From assembly GCA_964397655.1 (NCBI GenBank), contig CAYNKA010000012.1, positions 62,001-126,000 of the forward strand: 64,000 nucleotides of DNA, written 5' to 3'. The DNA comes from CAYNKA01 sp964397655 (GTDB lineage: Bacteria; Spirochaetota; Spirochaetia; DTKZ01). The position numbers and the translations under genes are program-made. Positions 16,122-25,136 of the stretch are shown piece after piece (the stretch's first letter is position 1; every line of letters begins with the position of its first letter). The notes beneath the pieces were generated by a model, which saw only the letters and a program-made list of their open reading frames with translations, did no database searches and had not been told where the DNA came from.

Positions 16122-16141
16122 GGGGGCCCGCCCCCCTTTTT
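16122..16141 (+). terminator. Rho-independent terminator after the lipoprotein gene
   Basis: A GGGGGC/GCCCCC stem with a two-base loop followed by C and five T residues on the plus strand. It abuts the stop codon of the convergent solute-binding protein gene. Confidence 0.75.
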
Positions 16142-16878
16142 CAATCCATTATCTTCACTCTGCGCCAATTCTCCGGGCCGAAATGTTCGACGAGCATCCT
16201 TTCGAGCGTCCCGTCGGCCTTGATGCGGGCGAAGCCCTCCTTCAGGGCCGCGATGAAGGGAAGGAGCGCGGGACGGTTTTTCACGTAGAAGCCGACCTGG
16301 ATGTTTCCGTAGGCGAAATCGGTGAAGGCGAATTCCCCCTCTCGGCCCGGGAATTCCTTCCTGATGTTCAGAAGGCCGCCGACGTCCGCGGTAGAGGCAA
16401 AATCAACCCTGCCTGTTTCGAGCTTCTTGAACATCGTTTCGATGGGGCCCTCGTCGACGAGGATGCCGGCCTTTTCGAAGGAGGCCTTGAGAGGGGAGTT
16501 CGTCACGGTCGCCACCAGTTTTCCCGCGAGATCCTCGAGCCGCGTCACCTTGAGGAGCGGAAATCTGGCCTTCTTGTAGAAGAACACCCCCCTGGCCTCC
16601 AAAAGCGCGACGTGGGGATTTCCCTGTCCCGGCGTGTTCGAGGGGGTGACGTAGACGTCCAGGCCGTCCTTCTCCAGGAGCGCGAGCATCCTTCCGACCG
16701 GCAGCCAGTTGAACCTGACTTGGCGGCCGCTGGCTTCGAGCGACTTCGCGACGACCCGGTCTACGATCCCTCCCGAGGGGGAAAAGAGCGGAGGCTGTAC
16801 GCCTATCGTCACGTCGATGATCTCTGCGGCGAGGGATGATGCGACGAACGCGAAAAGGACGGTAAAACTTTTTATCAT
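16141..16878 (-). CDS. Solitary family-3 periplasmic solute-binding protein
   Basis: A 245-residue exported protein. The signal peptide (MIKSFTVLFAFVASSLAAE) is followed by a PBP type II fold of the amino-acid-binding (SBP_bac_3) kind: LPVGRMLALLEKDGLDVYVTPS, LEDLAGKLVATV, and a terminal KADGTLERMLVEHFGPENW. No permease or ATPase gene is adjacent, so it may serve a distant ABC transporter or a sensor. The start at 16878 is chosen because the signal peptide begins there and a TTGAGA-N18-TATTAT promoter ends nine bases upstream, with no Shine-Dalgarno. Confidence 0.8.
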   Translation of the reverse strand: MIKSFTVLFAFVASSLAAEIIDVTIGVQPPLFSPSGGIVDRVVAKSLEASGRQVRFNWLPVGRMLALLEKDGLDVYVTPSNTPGQGNPHVALLEARGVFFYKKARFPLLKVTRLEDLAGKLVATVTNSPLKASFEKAGILVDEGPIETMFKKLETGRVDFASTADVGGLLNIRKEFPGREGEFAFTDFAYGNIQVGFYVKNRPALLPFIAALKEGFARIKADGTLERMLVEHFGPENWRRVKIMD

Positions 16879-16887
16879 GGTGCGGTT

Positions 16888-16917
16888 ATAATAGCGTCGA
16901 TCGGGCCGCGTTCTCAA
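16888..16917 (-). promoter_or_regulatory. Near-leaderless promoter of the solute-binding protein
   Basis: Minus strand TTGAGA (16917-16912), an 18-bp spacer, and TATTAT (16893-16888), ending nine bases before the ATG. Confidence 0.55.
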
Positions 16918-17000
16918 GAGCTGCCGCGCATGTCCGAAAATCGCCGCCGTCGGCCGGGACGGAAACATGGGCGGCGCCGAAGCTCCGGGAGGGCAGGAGG

Positions 17001-17033
17001 TAAAATGAAAACCGCTCCCCGCGGGGGGAGCGG
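17001..17033 (-). terminator. Rho-independent terminator after pckG
   Basis: Minus-strand CCGCTCCCC/GGGGAGCGG stem followed by TTTTCATTTTA. It lies just downstream of the 56-bp repeat element in the pckG 3' UTR. Confidence 0.8.
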
Positions 17034-17041
17034 CCTTGATT

Positions 17042-17097
17042 GGCAGGCAGGGGCCCATACCTCGGAGCCTGCTCCGGGGTTCTTCATTCGGACCGCG
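17042..17097 (-). repeat. 56-bp 3'-UTR element, copy 1 (pckG)
   Basis: This block matches 43437-43492 at 45 of 56 positions without gaps. Its core is an inverted repeat (GGAGC/GCTCC with flanking C/G runs), flanked by conserved AATGAAG and CTGCC blocks in the minus-strand sense. It lies between the pckG stop codon and its terminator, exactly as copy 2 lies between the ilvE stop codon and its terminator. Confidence 0.8.
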
Positions 17098-17113
17098 TCT
17101 TCGAGCGCGGCGC

Positions 17114-19099
17114 TTACTTCAAGCCGCCCGTCTCGATGAGCTGTTCGGGCTTCACGACGGAGCCGTACTTCGCCTTGAGCGCCTCGAGGCCCTTCTTCTG
17201 CTCGTCGTAGATCTCGAAGATCCGCTTCGGGCAGGCCGGCTGTTCCTTGCCGTAGGCTTCCTTCTGTAAATCGAGCCGCGAAATGATGTTGTCCACGTAG
17301 AAGCTGAACTGCTTGTCGTAGAGGTCCTTCGGATATTCCTTGCCGATGGTGTCGTTGAATATTTTCTTGAGGTCCTCGTAGAGCGGGATGTAGCCGATGG
17401 GGGTGTCGATTGCCTTGACTTCGTTGTGGGCGCGGAGTTCGAGCCAGGTGAGCCAGGGCTTGACGTCCCGTTTCTCGCCGAGGAGCTTTTTGCTGCCGGG
17501 CTCTCCGCCGCGGGCCCCGTGGGTGAGGAAGTAGTTGAGGCCCGCGAGGATCGGCTTCTGCTTCAGCTTGGGGGAATTGAAGAACTTGAACTGGGCGTCC
17601 ATATAGTCGGCGAGGGGGCCCGGGGTGAAGGGAGCATTGGCCCAGGGCTGGCGGTTGACGCCTTTGGCTCCGACTTCGGTCGCGGTCGCGGCGGAGAGGA
17701 TGGAGGCTCCGATGGCGACGCCGTGGTCCGGGGTCTTCGCCACCCAGACCGGCGGATTCGTGTCGGAATCGCGGCCGGAGTAGGTGATGACCTTGATCGG
17801 ACAGCCGGCAGGATCGTTGCCGAGCTTCTTGTTGTAGTTGTCGATCGTGTCGCAGGGAAGGGTGATCCTCGCGTTGGCGTTGGACATGGGGACCGGCTTG
17901 CCTTCGGCGTCTTTCTTGTCGGGGGTCCACTCTCCGAGCCAGTTCTTTCCCTTGGCGGGAACGGGTTCGCCGTGCCCGACCCAATGGGGGACGTTGTTCG
18001 CGTCCACGAGGACGTTCGACCAGATGACCTCGGCCGGCTTCTGGCCTCGGAGGCACTTCATGAGGAGCGGGTCGCCTTCCTGGTTCACGTCCTGGACGAT
18101 GCCGAAAACCCCGATTTCCGGGTTGACCGCGCGCATGGTCCCGTCGCTCTCGATCCAGATCTGGGCGAGGTCGTCGCCGATGAAGTCGGTTCCGACCATC
18201 GCGGTGGTGGTCTTTCCGCAGCCGGAGGGCGCGGCTCCCGCGAAGAAGGTCTTGCGGCCGCCGGGGCCGGTGAGGCCGGTGATGAACATGTGCTCGGACA
18301 TCTGGTCCTCGACGCGGAAGTAGGTGCAGAGGTCGACCGCGAAGCGGTGGTTGCCCTTCTTCAGCATGAGGGTGTTGCCGGCGTAGGTGCAGAACATCGA
18401 GTAGGTGGTGAACCAGCTCCTGTCCATGAAGATGCGGGCCTTCGGGATGTCCTCGCTCTTGAAGCGTCCGTAGCTGTGGGTGTTGAAGAAGAGAACGCCG
18501 GCTCGCTTGACCTCCGCATCGAACTGCGGGAAGACGTTCGGATAGAGGATGTTCCCGGAATGGACGACGTAGAAGGAATCGGTGATCATGATGGCGGGGA
18601 CGGCTGCCTTGGCGCCGACCGGGCCGCGGTTCCAGAAGGAAACGGTCATGGCCTTCCCCTTCATGATGCCGATGTAATGCGTCTTGATGTAGTCGTAGGC
18701 CTCGGACCTCACCATCTTCTTGGCGAGGCTGGACACGTCCTCGCCCTCGTTCGCGATGTAATAGGTCTTGTCCACCATGCGGCCCTGGTCCTCGGGAAGG
18801 TCGTAATGGCAGGTGTGGTTCGGCAGGTTGAGCTTGAATTCCTCGCCGTTTTTCAGTGACGTCTCGCGGGCATACTGGACGTCCGCGGGGGAGCCGGAGT
18901 TGATCCAGACGGAATCCGGCTGCATGACGACGATGGCGTTGGCGATCTTGACGAGGGCTTCCTCGTTCTTGATCGTCCCGATTTTAGCCAAATTGTCCTT
19001 GTCCATCTTCTGTTCGAACAGTTTCTTCGCGTCGGCGACACTCTTAACCTTGCCCAGGTCGGACAGAATGTCTACGCCTTTTTTGAGCTCAAGTCTCAT
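17114..19099 (-). CDS. pckG: Phosphoenolpyruvate carboxykinase (GTP)
   Basis: A 661-residue GTP-type PEPCK. It has the kinase-1a P-loop with the hyper-reactive cysteine (GAAPSGCGKTTTAM, about residues 288-301, C294), kinase-2 GDDLAQIW, VFGIVQDVNQEGDP and the substrate-binding SWFTTYSMFC region. It interconverts oxaloacetate and PEP in the cytoplasm; with the nearby oxaloacetate decarboxylase operon this could set flux between PEP, oxaloacetate and pyruvate. The start MRLELKK was chosen for its strong AGGAGAGG site; the upstream in-frame ATG lies inside that site. The promoter is TTGACC-N17-TACTAT at 19230-19202, with a leader of about 95 nt. Confidence 0.95.
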   Translation of the reverse strand: MRLELKKGVDILSDLGKVKSVADAKKLFEQKMDKDNLAKIGTIKNEEALVKIANAIVVMQPDSVWINSGSPADVQYARETSLKNGEEFKLNLPNHTCHYDLPEDQGRMVDKTYYIANEGEDVSSLAKKMVRSEAYDYIKTHYIGIMKGKAMTVSFWNRGPVGAKAAVPAIMITDSFYVVHSGNILYPNVFPQFDAEVKRAGVLFFNTHSYGRFKSEDIPKARIFMDRSWFTTYSMFCTYAGNTLMLKKGNHRFAVDLCTYFRVEDQMSEHMFITGLTGPGGRKTFFAGAAPSGCGKTTTAMVGTDFIGDDLAQIWIESDGTMRAVNPEIGVFGIVQDVNQEGDPLLMKCLRGQKPAEVIWSNVLVDANNVPHWVGHGEPVPAKGKNWLGEWTPDKKDAEGKPVPMSNANARITLPCDTIDNYNKKLGNDPAGCPIKVITYSGRDSDTNPPVWVAKTPDHGVAIGASILSAATATEVGAKGVNRQPWANAPFTPGPLADYMDAQFKFFNSPKLKQKPILAGLNYFLTHGARGGEPGSKKLLGEKRDVKPWLTWLELRAHNEVKAIDTPIGYIPLYEDLKKIFNDTIGKEYPKDLYDKQFSFYVDNIISRLDLQKEAYGKEQPACPKRIFEIYDEQKKGLEALKAKYGSVVKPEQLIETGGLK

Positions 19100-19201
19100 G
19101 CTTCCTCTCCTCATGGAATAGATAGGGTCGTGTAAATGGAAAAGCCTCGTTGAAACGATTCCTTGATCGCCGTTCCGTCGAGAATTCGACGAGACAAATA
19201 A

Positions 19202-19230
19202 ATAGTAAAAATTTTTCGTCCGAGGGTCAA
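19202..19230 (-). promoter_or_regulatory. Promoter of pckG
   Basis: Minus strand TTGACC (19230-19225), a 17-bp spacer ending in an A/T tract, and TACTAT (19207-19202). The gap 19100-19404 otherwise holds the oadB terminator and no gene. Confidence 0.7.
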
Positions 19231-19343
19231 GACGTTTTTTCGGAAGTTCACATATTTATTCAATTCAAACCTGGAATCGCCGGGTAGAAATTGTATTTTT
19301 ATGCAGGGTGCCGCCGGAAGGCCGAGACAAGGATCTTTCCGCG

Positions 19344-19373
19344 AAAAAAGAAAGCCGCCCCCGGAGGAGCGGC
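19344..19373 (-). terminator. Rho-independent terminator after oadB
   Basis: Minus-strand GCCGCTCC/GGGGCGGC stem (one G-U) followed by TTTCTTTTTT, 31 bases after the oadB stop codon. Confidence 0.85.
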
Positions 19374-19404
19374 CTTCCATGAAAACAACCGAGTTCGTCC
19401 GCGA

Positions 19405-20628
19405 TCAGGCGCCCATGATCTTCGGTACGACGGCGAGAAGAACGCCCGCACAGACCGCGGAGCCGATGACGCCGGCGACGTTCGGTCCCATGGCGTGCAT
19501 GAGAAGGTAGTTGTCGGGATTGGTCTCCTGGCCGACCTTGTTCACGACCCGGGCCGCCATGGGCACGGCGGATACTCCCGCGGCTCCGATCAAGGGGTTG
19601 AGCGGTTTCTTCGAGAGCTTGTTCATGAGTTTGCCGAGGAGGACCCCGCCGGCGGTGCCGACCGAGAAGGCGAGGAAGCCCAAGAGGAGGATGCCGAGGG
19701 TCTCGAGCTTGAGGAATTTGTCGGCCGAGAGCTTCGAACCGACCGCGAGGCCGAGCATGAAGGTGACGAGGTTGATGAGCTCGTGCTGGAAGGCCTTGGA
19801 AAGCCTTTCGGTCACGCCGGACTCCCTGATCAGGTTCCCGAAACAGAGGGCTCCCATGAGGGGCGTGGCGCTCGGAAGCAGGATGATGCAGAGGATGAGC
19901 ACCGTGAGCGGGAAGAGGATCTTTTCGGTCTGGGAAACGTGGCGGAGCTGTTCCATCTTGATGGCCCGTTCCTTCTTGGACGTGAGGGCCCGCATGATGG
20001 GCGGCTGGATGATGGGAACGAGGGCCATGTAGGAGTAGGCCGCGACCGCGATCGCTCCCAGCAGTTTGGGAGAAAGCCGCGAGGCGAGGAAGATCGCCGT
20101 GGGGCCGTCGGCTCCGCCGATGATGCCGATGGATGCCGCGTCGGCCAGGCTGAAGTTGAATCCCAGGAACTGGGTCATCGCCAGGGCGCCGATGAGCGTG
20201 GTGAAGATGCCGAGCTGGGCCGCGGCCCCGAGGAGGGCCGTCTTCGGATTCGCGATGAGAGGACCGAAGTCCGTGAGAGCTCCTACGCCGATGAAGATGA
20301 AGAGGGGAAAGAGCCCGCCTTCGATGCCGAACTGGTAGATCTGGCCGATGAATCCCCCCATCTGCTGCATGACTTCCATGGTCTTGGGGTCCACGACCAT
20401 CTTGGTGAGATCTGCGATACCCGCGGTCGGGATGTTGGCGAGAAGTCCTCCGAATCCGATGGGAAGGAGGAGAAGGGGCTCGAATTCCTTCTTGATGGCG
20501 AGATAGATGAGGAGGAGGGAGACCAGCGTCATGAGCAGCTCGCCCGGCGTGAAGCTCACGATGCCGGTCGTTTTCCATATCTCGAGGAAGAGGGCCTGTA
20601 AATCGTAACCGTTGTTCATGTCGTTCAC
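19405..20628 (-). CDS. oadB: Na+-translocating decarboxylase beta subunit
   Basis: A 407-residue polytopic membrane protein of the OadB/GcdB/MmdB family. It contains the signature GIIGGADGPTAIF with the ion-coupling Asp at about residue 174, an early GIEGGLFPLFIFIGVGALTDFGPLI, and many hydrophobic helices. The subunit uses carboxybiotin decarboxylation to pump Na+ outward. It is the last gene of an oadG-oadA-oadB operon, seven bases after oadA. The start (MNDMNNGYDLQ) fits an RBS inside the 3' end of oadA. Confidence 0.93.
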   Translation of the reverse strand: MNDMNNGYDLQALFLEIWKTTGIVSFTPGELLMTLVSLLLIYLAIKKEFEPLLLLPIGFGGLLANIPTAGIADLTKMVVDPKTMEVMQQMGGFIGQIYQFGIEGGLFPLFIFIGVGALTDFGPLIANPKTALLGAAAQLGIFTTLIGALAMTQFLGFNFSLADAASIGIIGGADGPTAIFLASRLSPKLLGAIAVAAYSYMALVPIIQPPIMRALTSKKERAIKMEQLRHVSQTEKILFPLTVLILCIILLPSATPLMGALCFGNLIRESGVTERLSKAFQHELINLVTFMLGLAVGSKLSADKFLKLETLGILLLGFLAFSVGTAGGVLLGKLMNKLSKKPLNPLIGAAGVSAVPMAARVVNKVGQETNPDNYLLMHAMGPNVAGVIGSAVCAGVLLAVVPKIMGA

Positions 20629-20635
20629 CTCGCCC

Positions 20636-22792
20636 TTATTTCCCGATCTTCACGAGGGCCTGTCCGGTTTTGACCTGACTGCCCTGCGACACGCAGATTT
20701 CGGCTACGATCCCCGCCGTCGGGGTCTTGATGGGAGTCTCCATCTTCATGGATTCGAGGACGATGACGACGTCGCCCGCGTTCACCCTGTCGCCCGCCTT
20801 GACCGGCAAGCGGAGCGCGAGGCCGGGGAGGGGGGCGGATATCACCGCGACCTCACCGGTTGCGGGCACCGCAGCCGCGGGAGCGGCCTGGACCGGTGCG
20901 GCGGGAGCCTGCTGGACGGGAGCGGCCTGGACCGGATCCCCCGCGGCGCCGCCGATCGTGAGGAGGACCTGTCCGGTCTTCACCTGGGCGCCCTGTGTCG
21001 CGGAAACCGCGGATACGACTCCGTCGACCGGGGACTTGATGGGAGTCTCCATTTTCATGGATTCGAGGACGATGACGACGTCGCCGGCTTTCACCGCGTC
21101 TCCCGTTTTGACGGGGATGCGGAGCACGAGGCCGGGAAGCGGAGCCGCGATGTTCGCGGAACCGCCGGCCGCTGCCTGGGGTCTCGCCGCCGCGGGGGCC
21201 GCTGCCTGAGCGGCATGATCCGCGGGCGCCGCCGCGCCTTCCTTGACGTCGATCGCGTAGGAAACGCCGTTCACGACCGCGGTATTGCCCTGGATGGAGA
21301 CGTTGTAGGGCCGGGAATTGACGGTCACGGTGTAGGCGCCGGACGCGGCTTTGTGTTCCGCGTGCTCGTCTTTTTTCTTTCCCGCGTCCTTGCGGACGCC
21401 GATCGTCGCCTTACCCTGGAGGTACTGGATTCCCTTGTCGGCGCAGGTCGCGGCGATGAAGACGTTCTCATCCGTGACGGGAAGGCCTTCCTTCTCGAGC
21501 ATGGCCTTGGCCGCGGGGATACCTTTCTTCGGATTCTTGTCGTTGATGTCGATGGGAAGCTCCGTCGTGGGCTTCAGGTTGAGCTGCTCCTGGGCGATCT
21601 TGACCACCTCGGGATCCGCTTCGACCGGAGTCTTGCCGAAGTAGCCGAGGACCATCTTACCGTAGCCTTCGGCGATCTTTTTCCATTTGCCGAACATGAC
21701 GTTGTTGAACGCCTGCTGGAAGTAGAATTGTGAAACAGGGGTCACGGAGGTGCCGAAGCCGCCCTTCTCGACCGCTTCTCCCATCTCGGCGATCACTTCC
21801 GGATAGCGGTGCATGAGGCCGTTGTCCCGCATCATCTGGGTGTTCGTCGTGAGGGCCCCGCCCGGCATGGGGAAGAAGGGGATGAGGGGCTCGACCTTGG
21901 TCGCTTCCGGCGGGAGGAAATAGTCCTTCATGGCTTCCTTGAAGGTCTCCTCGAGTTCGGCGATCTTGTTTATGTCGATTCCGAGGTCGAAGTCCGTCCC
22001 GCGGAGGGCGTGCCACATGGTGAGGATGTCGGGCTGGCAGGTGCCTCCTGAAACCGGCGAAAGGGAGAGGTCGACCTGATCCGCTCCGGCTTCGAGCGCG
22101 AGCTTGTACTGGGTGATGCCGACGCCCGCGGTCTCATGGGAGTGGAAAACGAGGCGGACCTTGTCGCCGAGCATCTTCCTCGCGCCCTTGATCGTATCGT
22201 AGACCTTTTGAGGAGCCGAAGTTCCCGATGCGTCCTTGAAACAGACGGAATCGTAGGGAAGTCCGGCGTCGAGGATCTTCTTGAGGGTGTCGAGGTAGAA
22301 TGCCGCGGTGTGGGCCCGTTCGGCGCCCGGGGCTCCCGGGGGAAGCTCCATCATGGTAACGACGACTTCGTGCTTGAGGCCGGCATCCACGATGCACTGT
22401 CCGGAGAAGATGAGGTTGTTGACGTCGTTCAAGGCGTCGAAGTTGCGGATCGAGGAGATGCCGTGCTTCTTGAAGAGCTGGGCGTGGAGCCTGATGATGT
22501 CCCTGGGCTGGGAGTCGAGACCCACGACGTTGATCCCCCTGGCGAGGGTCTGGAGGTCGGCTTTGGGGCCCGCCGCCTTGCGGAAGTCGTCCATCATCTT
22601 GAAGGCGTCTTCGTTGGCATAGAAATAGGGGGACTGGAACATGGCGCCGCCGCCTGCCTCGAAATGGTCGATGCCCGCGGCTGCCGCCGCTTCGACGACG
22701 GGAATGAAGTCCTTGGAAAACACCCTCGCTCCGTACACGGACTGAAAGCCGTCGCGGAATGCGGTGCACATGAAACGAACTCGTTTTTTCAT
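20636..22792 (-). CDS. oadA: Oxaloacetate decarboxylase alpha subunit with two biotinyl domains
   Basis: A 718-residue carboxyltransferase. The HMGL-like TIM barrel has the metal and catalytic residues in FRDGFQSVYGARV, VCFKDASG (catalytic Lys) and VFHSHETAG (His pair). A PYC/OADA conserved domain follows, then two tandem biotinyl domains joined by an Ala/Pro/Gln linker. Both domains carry LESMKMETPI, with biotinylatable lysines at K580 and K683. Most OadA proteins have one such domain. It could act on oxaloacetate or a related acid; the neighbourhood favours oxaloacetate. The start was moved to the ATG at 22792 after an in-frame GTG. Biotin-supply genes lie at 61-64 kb. Confidence 0.9.
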   Translation of the reverse strand: MKKRVRFMCTAFRDGFQSVYGARVFSKDFIPVVEAAAAAGIDHFEAGGGAMFQSPYFYANEDAFKMMDDFRKAAGPKADLQTLARGINVVGLDSQPRDIIRLHAQLFKKHGISSIRNFDALNDVNNLIFSGQCIVDAGLKHEVVVTMMELPPGAPGAERAHTAAFYLDTLKKILDAGLPYDSVCFKDASGTSAPQKVYDTIKGARKMLGDKVRLVFHSHETAGVGITQYKLALEAGADQVDLSLSPVSGGTCQPDILTMWHALRGTDFDLGIDINKIAELEETFKEAMKDYFLPPEATKVEPLIPFFPMPGGALTTNTQMMRDNGLMHRYPEVIAEMGEAVEKGGFGTSVTPVSQFYFQQAFNNVMFGKWKKIAEGYGKMVLGYFGKTPVEADPEVVKIAQEQLNLKPTTELPIDINDKNPKKGIPAAKAMLEKEGLPVTDENVFIAATCADKGIQYLQGKATIGVRKDAGKKKDEHAEHKAASGAYTVTVNSRPYNVSIQGNTAVVNGVSYAIDVKEGAAAPADHAAQAAAPAAARPQAAAGGSANIAAPLPGLVLRIPVKTGDAVKAGDVVIVLESMKMETPIKSPVDGVVSAVSATQGAQVKTGQVLLTIGGAAGDPVQAAPVQQAPAAPVQAAPAAAVPATGEVAVISAPLPGLALRLPVKAGDRVNAGDVVIVLESMKMETPIKTPTAGIVAEICVSQGSQVKTGQALVKIGK

Positions 22793-22812
22793 CACTCTTA
22801 CCTCTTAGGTTT

Positions 22813-23007
22813 CTATGATTTGGTGAAGTACTTTACTGCCGCGACAGCGGCGGCGATCTCCGCGTCGCCCGACGTCCTCATCGGTATCGCGGATTCCATC
22901 GATTCCTCCGCTTCCGGGAAGAATTTCCTGATAATGACGGAAACAAACTGAACGGCATAGACGAGGATGATCAGGAATACGAAAACGATTCCCATCCCCA
23001 AGAACAT
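22813..23007 (-). CDS. oadG: Oxaloacetate decarboxylase gamma subunit
   Basis: A 64-residue single-pass membrane protein (MFLGMGIVFVFLIILVYAV then a basic and acidic C-terminal tail), typical of OadG, which anchors and assembles the alpha and beta subunits. The ATG at 23007 has AAGGAG eight bases upstream; an in-frame GTG eight codons earlier is less likely because the RBS lies inside that extension. It is the first gene of the operon, 20 bases before oadA. Confidence 0.85.
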   Translation of the reverse strand: MFLGMGIVFVFLIILVYAVQFVSVIIRKFFPEAEESMESAIPMRTSGDAEIAAAVAAVKYFTKS

Positions 23008-23257
23008 GAGAAAGACTCCTTGTAACAACACGACTTGCTCCTTCCTGAACGCGTTCTACTTAATGTCGGGCTCGGGGTTCATGGAAAGCCGAAACCAGCG
23101 AGTTCCCCCGGAGTCTGATAGTATTCGGTCGGCTTGATCTATGCAAGACCCTTTTCGGGGTGCGGCTTTTACGGGTCATATTGAAGATTTTTCTCGGCTG
23201 AGTATATTTATAACTGCATCCGTCAGGATGTACCGTTCGCGGGGGAGGAGGTATGAA

Positions 23258-25036
23258 ATGCGGTTTTATAAGAGAACGAGCATCGGGAAAAGGGTTCTGA
23301 TAACTCTCGGCGTCATCATTCTGCTTTTTTCCGCGATCTCCGCCGTGACGGTTTATTATCTATTTTCGATAGAATCGGACATCAACGCCGTCTACAACGT
23401 CTATCTGAAGAGCGCGAATTTCCTCGTGGAAGCGGACAGGGACGCCTATCAGTCCAGCTTGGCTGTATGCCAGGCTTTCGACGTGACCGATGCGGAAAAG
23501 CTCAAATCGTCGATCAAGGACGTGACGGAAAACTTGGATCAGGTGCTGATGCGGTTCGGGAAATTCGAGAGCATCATCCTTGCCCAATGGGGGAAGAAGG
23601 ACGAGTTCTTCGACCAGTTCCATGCGCAGTACGATATCTGGAAGCGCCATACCTCGACGGTCGTCGGCATGCTCGGCGCCAAGGACTTCGGAGCCGCGAG
23701 GAACCTCTATTACGGGGAGTACTCGAAGGCATTCTCCGTCATGCGGGACGCGATGGACAAACTCACGGGAAAGACCCTGGACGAGGCGGAAAGGGAATAC
23801 CAGGACATCCTGCGGAGCGGAGCGGAAAGCAGGCTCTTCCTCCTCGTCATGCTCGGATTCACCCTGGCATCGGCGCTCCTGCTCGGATTCGTCATGACCG
23901 TGAGCATCACCCGTCCGGTCCGCGATTCGGTCCGACTCGCGTCGAATCTCTCCAAGGGGGAACTCGACGCGACGCCGAATCCCGATTATCTGTCGCAAAG
24001 GAACGAGATCGGCGAACTCGCACGGGCCCAGAACGAGATGATTCTCAAGCTCCGTTCCGTCATTTCGGACGTCGCCAAGGGGGCCGAGCAGGTCGCCTCG
24101 GGGAGCCAGCAGCTCGCGAGCACCGCCTCGGAGCTTTCCGCCGGGGCGTCGAACCAGGCCGCGAGCGTGGAGGAGATTTCGTCGAGCATGGAAGAGATGG
24201 GTTCGAACATCCGGCAGAGCTCGGACAACGCCATGCAGACCGAGAAGATTGCCATGAAAGTCTCGGAAGACGCCAAGGTGAGCGGGACCACGGTTACCGA
24301 GGCGGTTTCCGCGATGCGTGAAATAGCGGAGAGGATATCCATCATCGAGGAGATAGCCAGGCAGACGAACCTTCTCGCCTTGAACGCGGCGATAGAGGCC
24401 GCGAGGGCCGGCGATGCCGGAAAAGGATTCGCTGTCGTGGCCCAGGAGGTGAGGAAGCTCGCCGAACGAAGTCAGGTCGCCGCGGGGCAGATCAGCGAGC
24501 TTTCCGCCAAGACCGTGGCGATATCGAGTTCGGCGGGAAAGCTGCTCGTCGATCTCGTTCCGGAAATCCAGAAGACCTCCGAGCTCGTGCAGGAAATCAG
24601 CGCGTCCGCCAAGGAGCAGGCGGGCGGAGTCGATCAGGTGAGCAAGGCGATTCTCCAGTTCGACTCCATCGTTCAGCAGAACGCGTCGGCTTCCGAGGAG
24701 ATGGCCAGCACCTCCGAGGAGCTCTCGGCCCAGGCGGAGAAACTCGTCTCGGTGACGAGGTTCTTCACATTCGGAGAGGAAGGCGGAAGAAGGGCGTCCG
24801 AAAGGACTCCGCGGGATTCGAAGCGGGCCGGCGCCCTGCCTGCTCCGGCGGCCCGCACGGAGGCCAGGCAGGCGAAGAAGGCGAGGCCTGAAGACGGGGA
24901 GCGGACCCCGGGCGCGCGGAAGCCGGGGGAGCCGAAGCGGGAGGAAGGACCGTCCGATGCCGGCCCGTCGCGGGGCATCACGCTCCGGGGGGTCGACGCG
25001 CCCGGAATTTCCGACGACGATTTCGAGGAAATGTAG
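23258..25036 (+). CDS. Methyl-accepting chemotaxis protein
   Basis: A 592-residue chemoreceptor. TM1 spans about residues 12-36, a helical periplasmic sensor about 37-194, TM2 about 195-217 and HAMP about 218-270. The cytoplasmic signalling hairpin contains the highly conserved EIARQTNLLALNAAIEAARA and FAVVAQEVRKLAERS segments at about 365-405. The C-terminal 90 residues are a disordered, Pro/Arg/Glu-rich tail ending in DDDFEEM, with no standard CheR-tethering pentapeptide. The ATG at 23258 is chosen for its GGAGGAGG site. The ligand cannot be predicted. A TTGAAG/TATATT pair about 60 bases upstream could be the promoter. Confidence 0.93.
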   Translation: MRFYKRTSIGKRVLITLGVIILLFSAISAVTVYYLFSIESDINAVYNVYLKSANFLVEADRDAYQSSLAVCQAFDVTDAEKLKSSIKDVTENLDQVLMRFGKFESIILAQWGKKDEFFDQFHAQYDIWKRHTSTVVGMLGAKDFGAARNLYYGEYSKAFSVMRDAMDKLTGKTLDEAEREYQDILRSGAESRLFLLVMLGFTLASALLLGFVMTVSITRPVRDSVRLASNLSKGELDATPNPDYLSQRNEIGELARAQNEMILKLRSVISDVAKGAEQVASGSQQLASTASELSAGASNQAASVEEISSSMEEMGSNIRQSSDNAMQTEKIAMKVSEDAKVSGTTVTEAVSAMREIAERISIIEEIARQTNLLALNAAIEAARAGDAGKGFAVVAQEVRKLAERSQVAAGQISELSAKTVAISSSAGKLLVDLVPEIQKTSELVQEISASAKEQAGGVDQVSKAILQFDSIVQQNASASEEMASTSEELSAQAEKLVSVTRFFTFGEEGGRRASERTPRDSKRAGALPAPAARTEARQAKKARPEDGERTPGARKPGEPKREEGPSDAGPSRGITLRGVDAPGISDDDFEEM

Positions 25037-25100
25037 GGAATCGTCTCGCTAAAAGTATTTTCCATCGTGGTTTAATGTGTTTTGTCGGCCGGCGGCCGAC

Positions 25101-25129
25101 TTGACAGCCCGTCGAGGCTGTGATAGTGT
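25101..25129 (+). promoter_or_regulatory. Leaderless promoter of the fab operon
   Basis: Consensus TTGACA (25101-25106), a 17-bp spacer, and TAGTGT (25124-25129), then seven bases to the fabD ATG. No Shine-Dalgarno is present, so the mRNA probably begins at or next to the start codon. Confidence 0.65.
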
Positions 25130-25136
25130 CGGCCCC

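Noticed and set aside
17426..18859. A 477-codon plus-strand frame opposite pckG
   Set aside because: It is antisense to a fully conserved PEPCK gene, has a biased Gly/Asp/Val/Glu composition, and lacks an RBS or domain.
23160..23257. A sigma-28 flagellar promoter before the chemoreceptor gene
   Set aside because: I could not find TAAA-N15-GCCGATAA at suitable spacing; a sigma70-like TTGAAG/TATATT pair fits better.
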